In this document: piece by piece, positions 40,160 to 49,980 of the stretch
How the letters are laid out: each line of letters starts with the position of its first letter
Numbering within the stretch: the first letter of the stretch is position 1
The notes under the pieces: model-generated
Seen by the model: only the letters and a program-made list of their open reading frames with translations
The model's database searches: none
Told to the model about the DNA's origin: nothing
Program-made: the position numbers and the translations under genes
NCBI GenBank assembly: GCA_946186505.1
Contig: CAMHNI010000002.1
Span: 62,001-126,000, forward strand
Reading direction: 5' to 3'
DNA: 64,000 bases
From: an uncultured Prevotellaceae bacterium
Lineage (GTDB): Bacteria; Bacteroidota; Bacteroidia; Bacteroidales; Bacteroidaceae

Positions 40160-42988
40160 ATGAAGCGTATTTTTTCCCTTTTTGGAGTCTTGCTTCTGGC
40201 TTTAGGCGATTTACAGGCAGGCTCTCTTGAAGATATCCGGCTCGCTTTAGAGCGGTCTTCTGTCTCGCAGGTTCAAGAGAAGGTATATTTGCATACTGAC
40301 AATCAATGTTACTTCGTAGGTGACACGCTGTGGTACAAGGCCTACGTCGTCCGTGCTGATAACCTACAGCCCACTGATATGAGTCGTATCTTGTATGTTG
40401 AGTTGTTGTCGCCCGACGGTCTGTTGGTGGAGCGTCAGCAGATTATTGTCTCATCCGACGGCTACACCTGTGGGCAGTTTGAGCTGAAAGACTCTCTCTA
40501 CTCCGGTTATTACGAGCTGAGGGCCTATACGCGATGGATGCTGAACTTCAACGTGTCACAGCATAAATATACCATTCAGGACTCATGGAAGTTCTTCAAC
40601 CGTCAGATGTGCAACGACTATTTCCGTGTGTGGGATGGTCTCTATTCTCGTGTACTGCCAGTCTATAGCAAGCCTGATGAGCCGGGCGACTATGATGCCC
40701 GCCGTATATATCAGCGTCCGAAGACCCGCCTGCAGAAACCCAAGAAAGATGAACTGACCGTCACGTTCTATCCTGAGGGCGGTCACCTGGTAGAGGGTAT
40801 AGAGAGCCGGGTGGCTTTTGATGTGATAGACCAGAATTTGGAATCCGTCGATATCAAGGGTACCCTCATGCAGGGCGACCAGCAGATGGCAGAAATTACG
40901 ACGACTCATAACGGACGTGGCGTGTTCCTTGTTACACCTGGTCAGAAGCGTCTGAAGGCCCAATTTACGTGGCGTGGCAAACAGTACATGTTCAATCTGC
41001 CTAAGGCCGAGCAGAGTGGGGTGGTGCTGACGCTCAACACCGAAGGACGTGCCATTCTTCAGAGCCGTGGACTGCGTAAAGACTGTCAATACGGAGTTTC
41101 CGTACTCTGTCGCGGGGCATTGAAGCATTTTGCCGAGATCGGTACGTTGGCTGACGGCTCTGCTGTCAGCGTGGATCTGCCCTTGGAGAAATTGCCTGCC
41201 GGTGTGAACGACCTGACGGTGTTTGACAGTGACGGCCGCATCCTGGCCGACCGTTTGTTTTTTGTGAAACCCGTGTCTGCCGAGTCTTCCGTCATCACCA
41301 GCGACATTGCCCCGACGCGCACCTACCAGCCCTATGAGCAGGTGAATGTCGGTGTGCAACTGCCTGCGCCGAACACCACCTTCTCGCTGTCCATACGTGA
41401 TACCGGGACAGACGAGCCTACCTATAACGATGGCAACCTGATGACCGACCTGCTGCTTTCGAGCGAACTTCGCGGTTTCATTGCCAAGCCCGCCTATTAT
41501 TTTGAGAACGACAATACGGAGCACCGCCAGGCCCTCGACCTGCTGATGATGGTACAGGGATGGCGCAAGTACAAGTGGCAGGAACTGGCAGACACGGCCC
41601 GCCAGATGCGTTACGAGCCCGAGCAGACGATGTCCGTCAGCGGTGAGGTGTACAAGATGCTGAGTATTGAGGAAGTGTTGCCCGACGAGGTGCCTTCATG
41701 GCAGAACGGTGTCGGCTTGGTGGGCGTTAAGTTGGCGTCGAACACTGATGCCGAGGAAAACCCTTGGGCTGAAGAGACCACCGATGAGAACCCCATATTA
41801 TCGACTGAGGACACTGGAGGGAACACCGTCTCAAATCAGGATGTTTCCTCCATCGAGTATGGCAACATTGAGAACGCCAATGACAACCTGGGCATCAATC
41901 ATGGTGGCCTCAAGTATGAGGTACTAGTTGAGGCCGAGGTCTATATGGGTGATGAAATTGTAGGTGCCGTGCAAAAAACCGAGGGCGGGCGTTTCTTGTT
42001 CCAGATACCGCCTTTCTATGGGAAGACGTACTTGAACCTGAAGGCTTACAAGGAGAAGGACTCCATCAAGAAGTCTATGGCTTCGCGCAAGGATGCCACT
42101 GTTTATCGCGAGGATGCCTTTGCCGACTTCTATGTGAAGCGCGACATGCCGTTCCCTGTCTTTACCCATAAGTACAACTATTACGAGGACCACGCCCCGG
42201 AGTGGGAAGTAACCATCAACGTGGATGATCTCTCGGAATTTTCAATGGAGAACGATGTCTATCAGCTGGCTAATGTCAACGTGAAAGGACACCGCCGAGG
42301 CCGTCGTACCATTGACTGGAAGAAGCCTGCTTATGTACGCGATGCCTACGATTTGTATAACGACCTGACCGACTACGGCCTGTCGTTCGGCAAGTTCGAC
42401 ATGCGCCAGTTCCCCTTGCAGGTGGCCAAGTTCCTTTTTGGCAACATGGGGCGTACCGTACACTTCAACGTTGACGGACGACTGAATGGGCTGACATACT
42501 GGCGCAACTACGACGCGACGGGCACCATGGGGGCTGACATGGCTGAGGCGTGGCATCAGAACGAACAGAAACGCTCGGCTGCTGCTGTTTTCAACAGTCT
42601 GAAGTTAGGCCGTCTGCAGGACATCCGTGTATTTAGTGACTACGAGCCGCGTAATGAGGACTCTACGATGGTGGTCAGTGCTTTTCTGGCTGATGCTACG
42701 GTTGAGATGGTGCCTATCGCCGATGACGGTAAGCAGGTAGTCTATCGTGACCGTCATATCTACCTGCACGGTATGAACGAGGCTGCCGAGTTCTACCAGC
42801 CTGACTACAGTCAGGGACTGCCGTCGCAGTCCACTGACTACCGTCGAACGCTGTACTGGAATCCCAATGCACGCAGTGATGAGGAAGGCCGCTTCACCGC
42901 TACTTTCTATAATAACGGCAAGGAGACGCGTATCAAGATGAGTGCTGCCGGAGTTACTAAAGATGGGCAGCTGCTGTATTCGAAGTGA
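40160..42988 (+). CDS. MG2-domain secreted protein of TonB-receptor-associated type
   Basis: 942 residues with a signal peptide (MKRIFSLFGVLLLALGDLQA). The N-terminus EKVYLHTDNQCYFVGDTLWYKAYVV is the macroglobulin-2 (MG2) start common to Bacteroidetes proteins of this size. Further beta-sandwich repeats follow (TVTFYPEGGHLVEGIESRVAF; PTRTYQPYEQVNVGVQLP). Near the C-terminus there is a receptor plug-like region (VNVKGHRRGRR...GLSFGKFDMRQFPLQVAKF) and a short terminal beta domain (GRFTATFYNNGKETRIKMSA). It is likely anchored to or crossing the outer membrane. The thioester of alpha-2-macroglobulin is absent. Role unknown; adhesion or receptor assistance is a guess. Confidence 0.75.
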   Translation: MKRIFSLFGVLLLALGDLQAGSLEDIRLALERSSVSQVQEKVYLHTDNQCYFVGDTLWYKAYVVRADNLQPTDMSRILYVELLSPDGLLVERQQIIVSSDGYTCGQFELKDSLYSGYYELRAYTRWMLNFNVSQHKYTIQDSWKFFNRQMCNDYFRVWDGLYSRVLPVYSKPDEPGDYDARRIYQRPKTRLQKPKKDELTVTFYPEGGHLVEGIESRVAFDVIDQNLESVDIKGTLMQGDQQMAEITTTHNGRGVFLVTPGQKRLKAQFTWRGKQYMFNLPKAEQSGVVLTLNTEGRAILQSRGLRKDCQYGVSVLCRGALKHFAEIGTLADGSAVSVDLPLEKLPAGVNDLTVFDSDGRILADRLFFVKPVSAESSVITSDIAPTRTYQPYEQVNVGVQLPAPNTTFSLSIRDTGTDEPTYNDGNLMTDLLLSSELRGFIAKPAYYFENDNTEHRQALDLLMMVQGWRKYKWQELADTARQMRYEPEQTMSVSGEVYKMLSIEEVLPDEVPSWQNGVGLVGVKLASNTDAEENPWAEETTDENPILSTEDTGGNTVSNQDVSSIEYGNIENANDNLGINHGGLKYEVLVEAEVYMGDEIVGAVQKTEGGRFLFQIPPFYGKTYLNLKAYKEKDSIKKSMASRKDATVYREDAFADFYVKRDMPFPVFTHKYNYYEDHAPEWEVTINVDDLSEFSMENDVYQLANVNVKGHRRGRRTIDWKKPAYVRDAYDLYNDLTDYGLSFGKFDMRQFPLQVAKFLFGNMGRTVHFNVDGRLNGLTYWRNYDATGTMGADMAEAWHQNEQKRSAAAVFNSLKLGRLQDIRVFSDYEPRNEDSTMVVSAFLADATVEMVPIADDGKQVVYRDRHIYLHGMNEAAEFYQPDYSQGLPSQSTDYRRTLYWNPNARSDEEGRFTATFYNNGKETRIKMSAAGVTKDGQLLYSK

Positions 42989-42990
42989 GA

Positions 42991-43009
42991 GCTGCGGCAC
43001 CGCCGCAGC
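42991..43009. terminator. GC-rich hairpin between converging genes
   Basis: GCTGCGGC and GCCGCAGC form a perfect 8-bp stem with a 3-base loop. There is no T-run, so it may block read-through rather than act as a classical terminator. Confidence 0.4.
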
Positions 43010-43035
43010 ACAGCGGACAGGCGGTGCTGAGGCGG

Positions 43036-45153
43036 CTATTTAATGATGACTTTCTTGATTTTACCGTTCTGGCGGATGATGTTCAGGCCATGCTTTGGGG
43101 CGCTGAGTTGTCGGCCTTGGAGGTCGTAGACCTGCGCTGGCTGTTGCTGAGATGCAACACACGGGACAGCGTTGGTCAACTTGCCGGCAATGTAGTCAGG
43201 GAGGAAGTAGCCGAGATGAGGCGGCTGGTTGTAGGCCGTGTTCTGCCAGCAGATGCCCATGCGGTAGGTATGATCGTGCATAAGCGTGGGCACACGGTAT
43301 TTCGTCGACGTAATGGTCGAGTAAATGTTCAGCGTGGCGTTGTCAGTAGTGCTCCACAGGATAAGCTCCTCGCGCCAGTCGCCGAAGAGGTCTGCCGACA
43401 GGCAGGGCGTCGCCTTCGTGCCATTGCACGATGCCGGACTGCCAATGTTGGCAATCTGCGTAGTGCCGACGCCTAATGCCGAACCGCTGTATTTCGAGAT
43501 GGTTATACCGTCGAGCAGTTCGTCCTGCATGTCGCCGTCCCAGTAGATGCGGAAGTTCATCGACGCTTTGGTCGTACTGGCCTGATTGCCTGTACGTGCA
43601 TTGAACGGGTTCTGGTTGCGCGAGTTGCTGTCGAAGCCGCCGTAAGCCGACCAGAACTCATAGCCGCGTGCTCCCAGGATGTCGGCGGCCAGGCCGCGAC
43701 CGTTGTCCTGTCCGCTCTGTCCGCCTTTCCAGATAATCTCGCCCGTAGCGGCATCGTGGATGTCCCACGCGTAAGTTCCTTTCTCCTCGTGAACGTCGAA
43801 GAGTTCCAGACCGGGACGGTCGGGGTCGAGGTCAGCCAGGTGGATGGCATCGCCGTGTCCGAAGCCGACGGCATAGAGCATCTTGCCGTCATCATCGCAG
43901 GCCGCCGAGCCCCAGATAATCTCGTCCTTGCCGTCACCGTCAACATCGGCTACCGACATGTTGTGGTTGCCGTTGGCGTACATCGTGTAGCGGCCCAAGC
44001 CCGATGTGCATGTGGGCCCCTTGTAGGTAGTCGTCTTCCCGCTGGCATCCATCACCTTGTACTGCGTCTTCGTGTCGCTCATGTGCAGCCAGCGGTGCTT
44101 CAGCTGCGTGCCGTCGAAATCGACGGCCCAGATATAGGCGAACGTGTAGTAGCCACGGCAGAAGATGCCGCTGGGACGTGCGTCCGCTCCCTCAAGATAG
44201 GCAGTTGCGGCAAGATAGCGCTCGCCCCGGTTGCCGTAGTTGCCCTTGTCGCTCTTGCCCGACCGGTCGTCCCAGTTGAACGAGCCTTCGGCTTCACTCA
44301 GTTCGGCTTTGGCATTGCGGTTGGGCCAGTAGGCGATGGTGTGAATGGCCTCGCCCGTCTCACCTTTAAAGACGGTCAGATATTCATGTCCGCCGTTGAT
44401 GCGGCCGTCGCTGGTCCTCCAGACCTTGGTGTTGGAGGCAGCCTTGATTTTGGCGTCAGTAGCCGCCTGGTTCACGTAGTTACCCTTGCCGTCGATGGAG
44501 CCCGGAGCCGTCTTGCACATCATTTCGGCACGACCGTCCTTGTCGTAGTCGTAGACCTGGAATTGTGTGTAGTGGGCACCGGCACGGATATTCTTTCCTA
44601 AGTCGATACGCCACAAGAATGTACCGTCCAGCTTATAGCAGTCGATATAGACGTTGCCGGTGATGCCGCTCTGGGAGTTGTCCTTCGCGTTCGAGGGGTC
44701 CCACTTCACGAACAGTTCGTACTGTCCGTCACCGTCGACATCACCTACCGAGCAGTCGTTGGGTGAATAGGTATAGTCACTGCCCCCTGCCGGCCGCTGC
44801 AGCTTGACGGGCAGGTAGTTCTTGGCCCAGGGTTTCACTTCGGCCGTCGTGTCGACGGGAATGCCATCGACCAAGGTTACTATCTGGTAGCTGCTGCCAG
44901 CGGTATTGTCCCTGTAGTAGGTTTCGTATCTGTTTTCAACAATCGTCTGACCGTCACGAATGATGTTGAAGCGCGTCCTGCTCTCATCGTCGGTACCTAA
45001 CAACCGCCAGCTCAGAGTGCGCAAGCTGCCTGTGGGGATGACAACGAGACCGCGGTCCAGCTTCTCCATCTGACTAATCGGAGTAATCTGAGCCCATGCG
45101 GAAAAGGCAATAGCCAACAACAGCGCCAGCAAGCAAAGTCTTGATTTGTTCAT
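43036..45153 (-). CDS. Secreted PL11 rhamnogalacturonan endolyase with sorting tail
   Basis: 705 residues with signal peptide (MNKSRLCLLALLLAIAFSAWA). The family start MEKLDRGLVVIPTGSLRTLS is followed by the eight-bladed propeller with calcium-binding acidic loops: CSVGDVDGDGQYELFVKWDP, VYDYDKDGRAEMMCKTAPGS, NMSVADVDGDGKDEIIWGSA, GDAIHLADLDPDRPGLELFD. The end of the domain has LFGDWREELILWS and HDHTYRMGICWQNTAYNQPP. It cleaves rhamnogalacturonan I backbones by beta-elimination. The tail VYDLQGRQLSAPKHGLNII then KKVIIK matches the shared sorting motif. Divergent from a second PL11 gene. Confidence 0.93.
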   Translation of the reverse strand: MNKSRLCLLALLLAIAFSAWAQITPISQMEKLDRGLVVIPTGSLRTLSWRLLGTDDESRTRFNIIRDGQTIVENRYETYYRDNTAGSSYQIVTLVDGIPVDTTAEVKPWAKNYLPVKLQRPAGGSDYTYSPNDCSVGDVDGDGQYELFVKWDPSNAKDNSQSGITGNVYIDCYKLDGTFLWRIDLGKNIRAGAHYTQFQVYDYDKDGRAEMMCKTAPGSIDGKGNYVNQAATDAKIKAASNTKVWRTSDGRINGGHEYLTVFKGETGEAIHTIAYWPNRNAKAELSEAEGSFNWDDRSGKSDKGNYGNRGERYLAATAYLEGADARPSGIFCRGYYTFAYIWAVDFDGTQLKHRWLHMSDTKTQYKVMDASGKTTTYKGPTCTSGLGRYTMYANGNHNMSVADVDGDGKDEIIWGSAACDDDGKMLYAVGFGHGDAIHLADLDPDRPGLELFDVHEEKGTYAWDIHDAATGEIIWKGGQSGQDNGRGLAADILGARGYEFWSAYGGFDSNSRNQNPFNARTGNQASTTKASMNFRIYWDGDMQDELLDGITISKYSGSALGVGTTQIANIGSPASCNGTKATPCLSADLFGDWREELILWSTTDNATLNIYSTITSTKYRVPTLMHDHTYRMGICWQNTAYNQPPHLGYFLPDYIAGKLTNAVPCVASQQQPAQVYDLQGRQLSAPKHGLNIIRQNGKIKKVIIK

Positions 45154-45185
45154 GTCGAGTTGTTATTAGTTTGTTGTTTGCCGTG

Positions 45186-45287
45186 CAAAGTTACGCAAAA
45201 AAAAGCGAGAACGGAATCTTTCTGCCAAAAAGTGAAGTAAGAAAACAGAAAACAGTGTCGGCAATAGCGGAAAACTTCGTACCTTTG
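45186..45287. promoter_or_regulatory. Divergent promoters of the two PL11 genes
   Basis: Minus-strand TAACTTTG (45186-45193) and plus-strand TACCTTTG (45280-45287) face away from each other within a 159-base gap. A single regulator could control both lyases. No palindrome stands out. Confidence 0.65.
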
Positions 45288-45312
45288 CCGCCAAAACTAA
45301 TAACCAATGCAA

Positions 45313-48300
45313 ATGAAAAGAACAATACTTGTGGCCCTTTTGGGGCTGATAACTGTCGGTGTCGTTGCTCAGCGTGTAACCGACAAGCTGGACCGTGGGC
45401 TGGTGGCTGTACCCGGCGCTTCGGGCGGCAACTTCGTCAGCTGGAAGATTTTCGGCGAGGAGTACTACGACACGGAGTACAACCTCTACCGCGACGGCGT
45501 GAAGGTGAACACCAAGCCGCTGACGGTCTCGAACTACAGCGACACGGGCGGCAAGGCCACGTCGAAGTACCAGGTGGCGGCCATTGTGCGCGGTGTTGAG
45601 CAGGAAAAGAGTGCCGAAGTGGCACGCTGGGGCGCCCAGTACAAGGACGTGACCATCAAGGGCGTGACCAACCGCAACGGCGCTGACGTGACGTCGAAGT
45701 ACGAGATCAACGACGTCTCGCTCGGCGATGTCGACGGCGACGGCGTGGTGGAGTTCATCATCAAGCGCAACAACACCGGCGGCGACCTTAATACCGCCAA
45801 CAACAAGACCGACTTCAACCTCTACGAGTGCTACAACATGAAGGGTGAGCGCCTGTGGTGGATTGACCTCGGCCCGAACATGATGGCCGGTCCCGACGAG
45901 CAGTGGGACCTGGTGGCCTTTGACTGGGATCAGGACGGCAAGGCCGAGTGCGTGATGCGCGGCGCCGACAACATGATTATCCACACCTCGACGGGCAAGG
46001 ATATCAAGATTGGCAATATGAACTACTACGCCCCGCGTGACGAATATACCCATCAGGGGGCCGAATACCTGCTCTACCTGAACGGCGAGACGGGCGAGCC
46101 TTACGGTTGGGACGGCACTGACAACTGGACGCCGATGGCCTATCCGCTGCCCCGCTTCGAGCAGGGCGAGACCGACTATGCCACCGCCTGGGGCAAGGCC
46201 GACACGGGCCACCGCTCGTCGAAGCACTACTTCGGCGCACCCTTCCTCGATGGCCGCAAGCCGAGCATCTTCCTGGGCCGCGGCTGCTATACGCGCCACA
46301 AGATGTGCGCCCTCGACGTGAACCCCGTCACCCATGAGCTGACGCAGCGCTGGCGCTGGGACAACAACGCCGGATGGAGCGACCCCTGGTTTGGCAACGG
46401 CTTCCACAACTTCCAGATTGCCGACACCGACTGGGACGGCCGCGACGAGATAGTCTTCGGCTCGATGATTATCGACGACAACGGACAGGGTCTCTGCACC
46501 ACCGGTCTGGGTCACGGCGATGCCCAGCACTGCAGCGACTTCGACCCCTACCGTCATGGTCAGGAGCAGTTCACGTGTAATGAAGATGAACCCGCGTGTA
46601 CCTATTGGAATGCGACGACGGGCCAGATATACTACCGCCTGCAGTCGACGGGCGATGACGGCCGCGCTCTCTGCGGCAACTTCAGCAACCAGTTCCCCGG
46701 CTCGCTGGGCCGTACCACGCAGTCGGGACTCGTCTCGACCGTTGCCGACAAGGTGATCGAGGGCGGTCCCGCTACCGGCGATGCCAACGACGCCCTCTAC
46801 TGGAGCCACCTGAACCAGCGCATCTACTGGGACGGCGACCTGCTCGACGAGGTGTTCGACTCACCGGGCAGCAACGCCCGCAACGGTGCTGTCTATAAGC
46901 CCGGCGGCGGCCGTCTCATCACGTTCGACGGCACGAACACCGCCAACTCGTCGAAGAACAACCCCGGAGCCATTGCCGACATCCTCGGCGACTGGCGCGA
47001 GGAGGTGGTCATGCGCAACGGCACACAAGGCAGCCGAACCATCCGCATCTTCACTACCAACACGCCGACCACCTACGGCATCTACACCCTGTGGCACGAC
47101 CACCAGTACCGCAACGCAATGGTCTGGCAGTGCGTCGGCTACAACCAGCCGCCCCACAAGAGCTACTTCCTTGGCCAGCTGGAGGGCATTACCGTAGCCC
47201 CGCCCCCTCTCACGATGACGGGACGCACCGAGGTGGCCAACGGCGGCACCATCGGCGCTGCACATAACGGCCAGCACGTGATGGTCTGCGAGACCGGCGA
47301 CTCGAAGATTACCGTTGCCGACGGCGCCCAGCCCTACATGGTGACGTTCAACGTGCCGTCGTGGGTGCAGGGTACGACGAGCAAGATTCTCAACGGCGGC
47401 GCAAAGATCAACTACGAATACTATACATGCGACGTCAGCGGTGCTGCCTTCACCGGCTCCATGCGACTGGTGAAGCAGGGCGACGGCGCGCTGAACCTGC
47501 CGAAGGCCGACATGACCTACAGCGGCGAGACCAACGTCTGGGCCGGCGCGCTCAACTTCGACGGCACGCTGAAGAACTCGCCCCTGTGGCTGAACCGCTT
47601 TGCCGAGCTGAATAGCGACGGTGGCGTGTTCCGCAGCATCAAGATGGACTACGACTCGAAGTTGCGCCCGGGACGTGCTGACAACAAGGGTGTCATTACC
47701 ACCGACTCGCTGTTGTTGGGCTTTGGCTCGCGCGTTGTCTTCGACCTGTATTGCAACGATGTCACGGCCGATCAGGTGAACACCCGCCTGCTGACCGTCG
47801 AGACCAAGACGTGGAAGTACGGTCCGAAGTACCTGACGCCCGTCTTTGAGTTCGTGCTCCACGACGCTGCCGACGGCGAGGTGGCCGAGGGCAAATACCT
47901 GATTGGTGAGGCCGAGACCGTAACAGGCAAGCTGAGCGACATCAAGATAGAAGGCGTAGGCACGAAGAAGAAAGCCGAACTGCTGCTGGAGGACGGCAAG
48001 CTCTACCTGAACGTCGCCGGTGTGCGCGATGCCGGACTGATTGTCTGGAACGCTGGCGTCAGCAACGTCTGGGAGCTGGCTGGCGACGGTAACTTCACCA
48101 ACGGCGCCGACCCGACCGTGACCAACGACATCTTCGTCAGCGGCGACAAGGTGCTCTTCGACGATACCGCCGCCAAGCAGTCGGTACAGCTGAAGGGCGA
48201 CATCGAGGCCGACACCATCGAGGTGGACAACACCAAGGCCTACACCTTTGCCGGCACGGGTGCTATTACTGGCAAGTCGGTGCTCGTGAAGCGCGGCTCG

Positions 48301-49857
48301 GGTATGCTGACCATCGGCAACGACAATACCTATACCGGCGGTACCCGCATCTCGGGCGGCATCGTCAGCGTCAAGTCGCTGTCGAACGCCAACCAGGCTG
48401 CCGGCAACCTGGGTGCCATGAACGCGGCAGCCGCCAAGTTCGTCATCGAGAACGGCGCCGAGCTGCGCACGACGGCAGCCGTCACCCAAGGCTCGGCCAT
48501 GCAGATGGCCGGCGACGGAGGCGGCGTCATCAACAACTCGGCCGACTTCATCGTCAACCGTGCCATCACGGGTACGACGCTCACCAAGAAGGGTGCAGGC
48601 TGGATGAAGCTCAACGTGGCCAACAGCAGTCTGAACCGTCTGGTCATCGTGGCTGGCACCGTGCAGTGCGTCAATGCCAACACACCCGCCAAGACGGTCG
48701 AGTTCCAGGGCGGTACGCTCAGCGAGAACACCGGCACCAGCTACGCCATCTACGTGCCCGAGGGCAAGACCGGCACGTGGAACATGGCCAACCGCTCTAC
48801 ATATAAAAATAAGGTGACGGGCAAGGGCACGCTCAATGCCAACTGTGTGACCGAGAAGGGCACCAACTACTACGCCACCCGTACCCCCATACAGTGTAAC
48901 TTCACCGACTTCGAGGGCGTGCTGAAGCCCTCGTCGAATGTCGACGACCCCGCCGTGCTGCGCTTCACGATGGACGTTGCCGGCGGTATGCCCAAGGGCA
49001 CGATGAACATTGCCGCTTCGGTCGAAGTGCAGAACAGCGGCAAGACCTTCACCATCGGCCGTGTGATGGGTACCGGCAAGCTGGGCGGCAGCTGTACGTT
49101 CAGCAACGGTGCCTCGGTAGGTGCCAACACCTGGCAGGTGGGTAACGACGAAGACTGGACGACAACCGTCAAGGTGACGTCGAACGCCAACTTCGTGAAG
49201 ATAGGCACGGGTAAGGTGAACTGGAACGGCCTGAGCGACAATACAGGCACGACGACCGTCCGCGAGGGCGAGCTCTGCGTGGGTCTGACCTCAGGACTCG
49301 GAACAGGCCGTCTGACCGTTCAGGAGGGTGCTACGCTCTCGGGCACGAACAGCGTCTCGAAGCCGTTCAACAACGCATCAGTAACCGTCAACGGCACACT
49401 GCGTCCCGGCTCTACGGCTGAGGCCACCTCGGGCAAGCTGCACTTCAGTGGCAAGAACGTCAGCATCGGCAAGACGGGCATCCTCGTTATCCGTGCTACG
49501 GGCAACAACAGCTCAACGAGCATCGAGGAGATCGGCACGCTGACCATCGACGGCACCATCTGCATACAGCCCACTGAGGGCAATACGCTGCAGGTGGGCG
49601 ACGAGATACGCCTCTGGCCGGCAACGGTCAAGCTCGCCGGCACGCCGCAGTTCGACATGCAGGGCGGCATCACGTGGGACACCAGCCGCATCAGCGAGGG
49701 CGTGCTCGTGGTGAAGGACATCGAGACCGGCATCCGTGCGATTGACAATGGAGGACTGGCCACTGGCAAATACTACGACCTCAACGGCCGTCAGGTGCGT
49801 CCGACGGGCAAGGGCGTCTACATTCGCGGCGGCAAAAAGATTGTCATTACCAAATAA
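45313..49857 (+). CDS. PL11 rhamnogalacturonan lyase fused to a large beta-repeat extension
   Basis: 1514 residues; ATG 45313 (MKRTILVALLGLITVGVVAQ) is favoured over ATG 45307. The PL11 domain spans residues about 20-630: KLDRGLVAVPGASGGNFVSW, VSLGDVDGDGVVEFIIK, ADTDWDGRDEIVFGS, ILGDWREEVVMRNG, and HDHQYRNAMVWQCVGYNQPP. About 870 residues follow, uncommon for PL11. They contain autotransporter-like strand repeats (near 1005: NDNTYTGGTRISGGIVSV; near 1305: SDNTGTTTVREGELCVG), suggesting a long beta-solenoid. The end is the shared sorting tail (YYDLNGRQVRPTGKGVYIRG, then KKIVITK). The extension may bind the substrate or hold the enzyme on the cell surface. Confidence 0.88.
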   Translation: MKRTILVALLGLITVGVVAQRVTDKLDRGLVAVPGASGGNFVSWKIFGEEYYDTEYNLYRDGVKVNTKPLTVSNYSDTGGKATSKYQVAAIVRGVEQEKSAEVARWGAQYKDVTIKGVTNRNGADVTSKYEINDVSLGDVDGDGVVEFIIKRNNTGGDLNTANNKTDFNLYECYNMKGERLWWIDLGPNMMAGPDEQWDLVAFDWDQDGKAECVMRGADNMIIHTSTGKDIKIGNMNYYAPRDEYTHQGAEYLLYLNGETGEPYGWDGTDNWTPMAYPLPRFEQGETDYATAWGKADTGHRSSKHYFGAPFLDGRKPSIFLGRGCYTRHKMCALDVNPVTHELTQRWRWDNNAGWSDPWFGNGFHNFQIADTDWDGRDEIVFGSMIIDDNGQGLCTTGLGHGDAQHCSDFDPYRHGQEQFTCNEDEPACTYWNATTGQIYYRLQSTGDDGRALCGNFSNQFPGSLGRTTQSGLVSTVADKVIEGGPATGDANDALYWSHLNQRIYWDGDLLDEVFDSPGSNARNGAVYKPGGGRLITFDGTNTANSSKNNPGAIADILGDWREEVVMRNGTQGSRTIRIFTTNTPTTYGIYTLWHDHQYRNAMVWQCVGYNQPPHKSYFLGQLEGITVAPPPLTMTGRTEVANGGTIGAAHNGQHVMVCETGDSKITVADGAQPYMVTFNVPSWVQGTTSKILNGGAKINYEYYTCDVSGAAFTGSMRLVKQGDGALNLPKADMTYSGETNVWAGALNFDGTLKNSPLWLNRFAELNSDGGVFRSIKMDYDSKLRPGRADNKGVITTDSLLLGFGSRVVFDLYCNDVTADQVNTRLLTVETKTWKYGPKYLTPVFEFVLHDAADGEVAEGKYLIGEAETVTGKLSDIKIEGVGTKKKAELLLEDGKLYLNVAGVRDAGLIVWNAGVSNVWELAGDGNFTNGADPTVTNDIFVSGDKVLFDDTAAKQSVQLKGDIEADTIEVDNTKAYTFAGTGAITGKSVLVKRGSGMLTIGNDNTYTGGTRISGGIVSVKSLSNANQAAGNLGAMNAAAAKFVIENGAELRTTAAVTQGSAMQMAGDGGGVINNSADFIVNRAITGTTLTKKGAGWMKLNVANSSLNRLVIVAGTVQCVNANTPAKTVEFQGGTLSENTGTSYAIYVPEGKTGTWNMANRSTYKNKVTGKGTLNANCVTEKGTNYYATRTPIQCNFTDFEGVLKPSSNVDDPAVLRFTMDVAGGMPKGTMNIAASVEVQNSGKTFTIGRVMGTGKLGGSCTFSNGASVGANTWQVGNDEDWTTTVKVTSNANFVKIGTGKVNWNGLSDNTGTTTVREGELCVGLTSGLGTGRLTVQEGATLSGTNSVSKPFNNASVTVNGTLRPGSTAEATSGKLHFSGKNVSIGKTGILVIRATGNNSSTSIEEIGTLTIDGTICIQPTEGNTLQVGDEIRLWPATVKLAGTPQFDMQGGITWDTSRISEGVLVVKDIETGIRAIDNGGLATGKYYDLNGRQVRPTGKGVYIRGGKKIVITK

Positions 49858-49916
49858 TGTAGGCAAAAGGGCAAAAATTAAGGTGTGATTTTCTTGCGCT
49901 ATATCAAGAAAATCAC

Positions 49917-49924
49917 TACCTTTG
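49917..49924 (+). promoter_or_regulatory. -7 box of the 933-residue secreted protein gene
   Basis: TACCTTTG, 56 bases before the ATG, following the PL11 gene by about 60 bases. Confidence 0.6.
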
Positions 49925-49980
49925 CACCCAAATGTGCGAGATACGACATTATTACAATAACTAATTAAAACAAAAGACTT

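Noticed and set aside
45166..46809. Long minus-strand frames opposite the PL11 gene (547 codons here, 542 at 46861-48489)
   Set aside because: They mirror a strongly supported gene, have biased Val/Ala/Gly-rich composition and no domains. They arise from the C/G-ending codons of the real gene.
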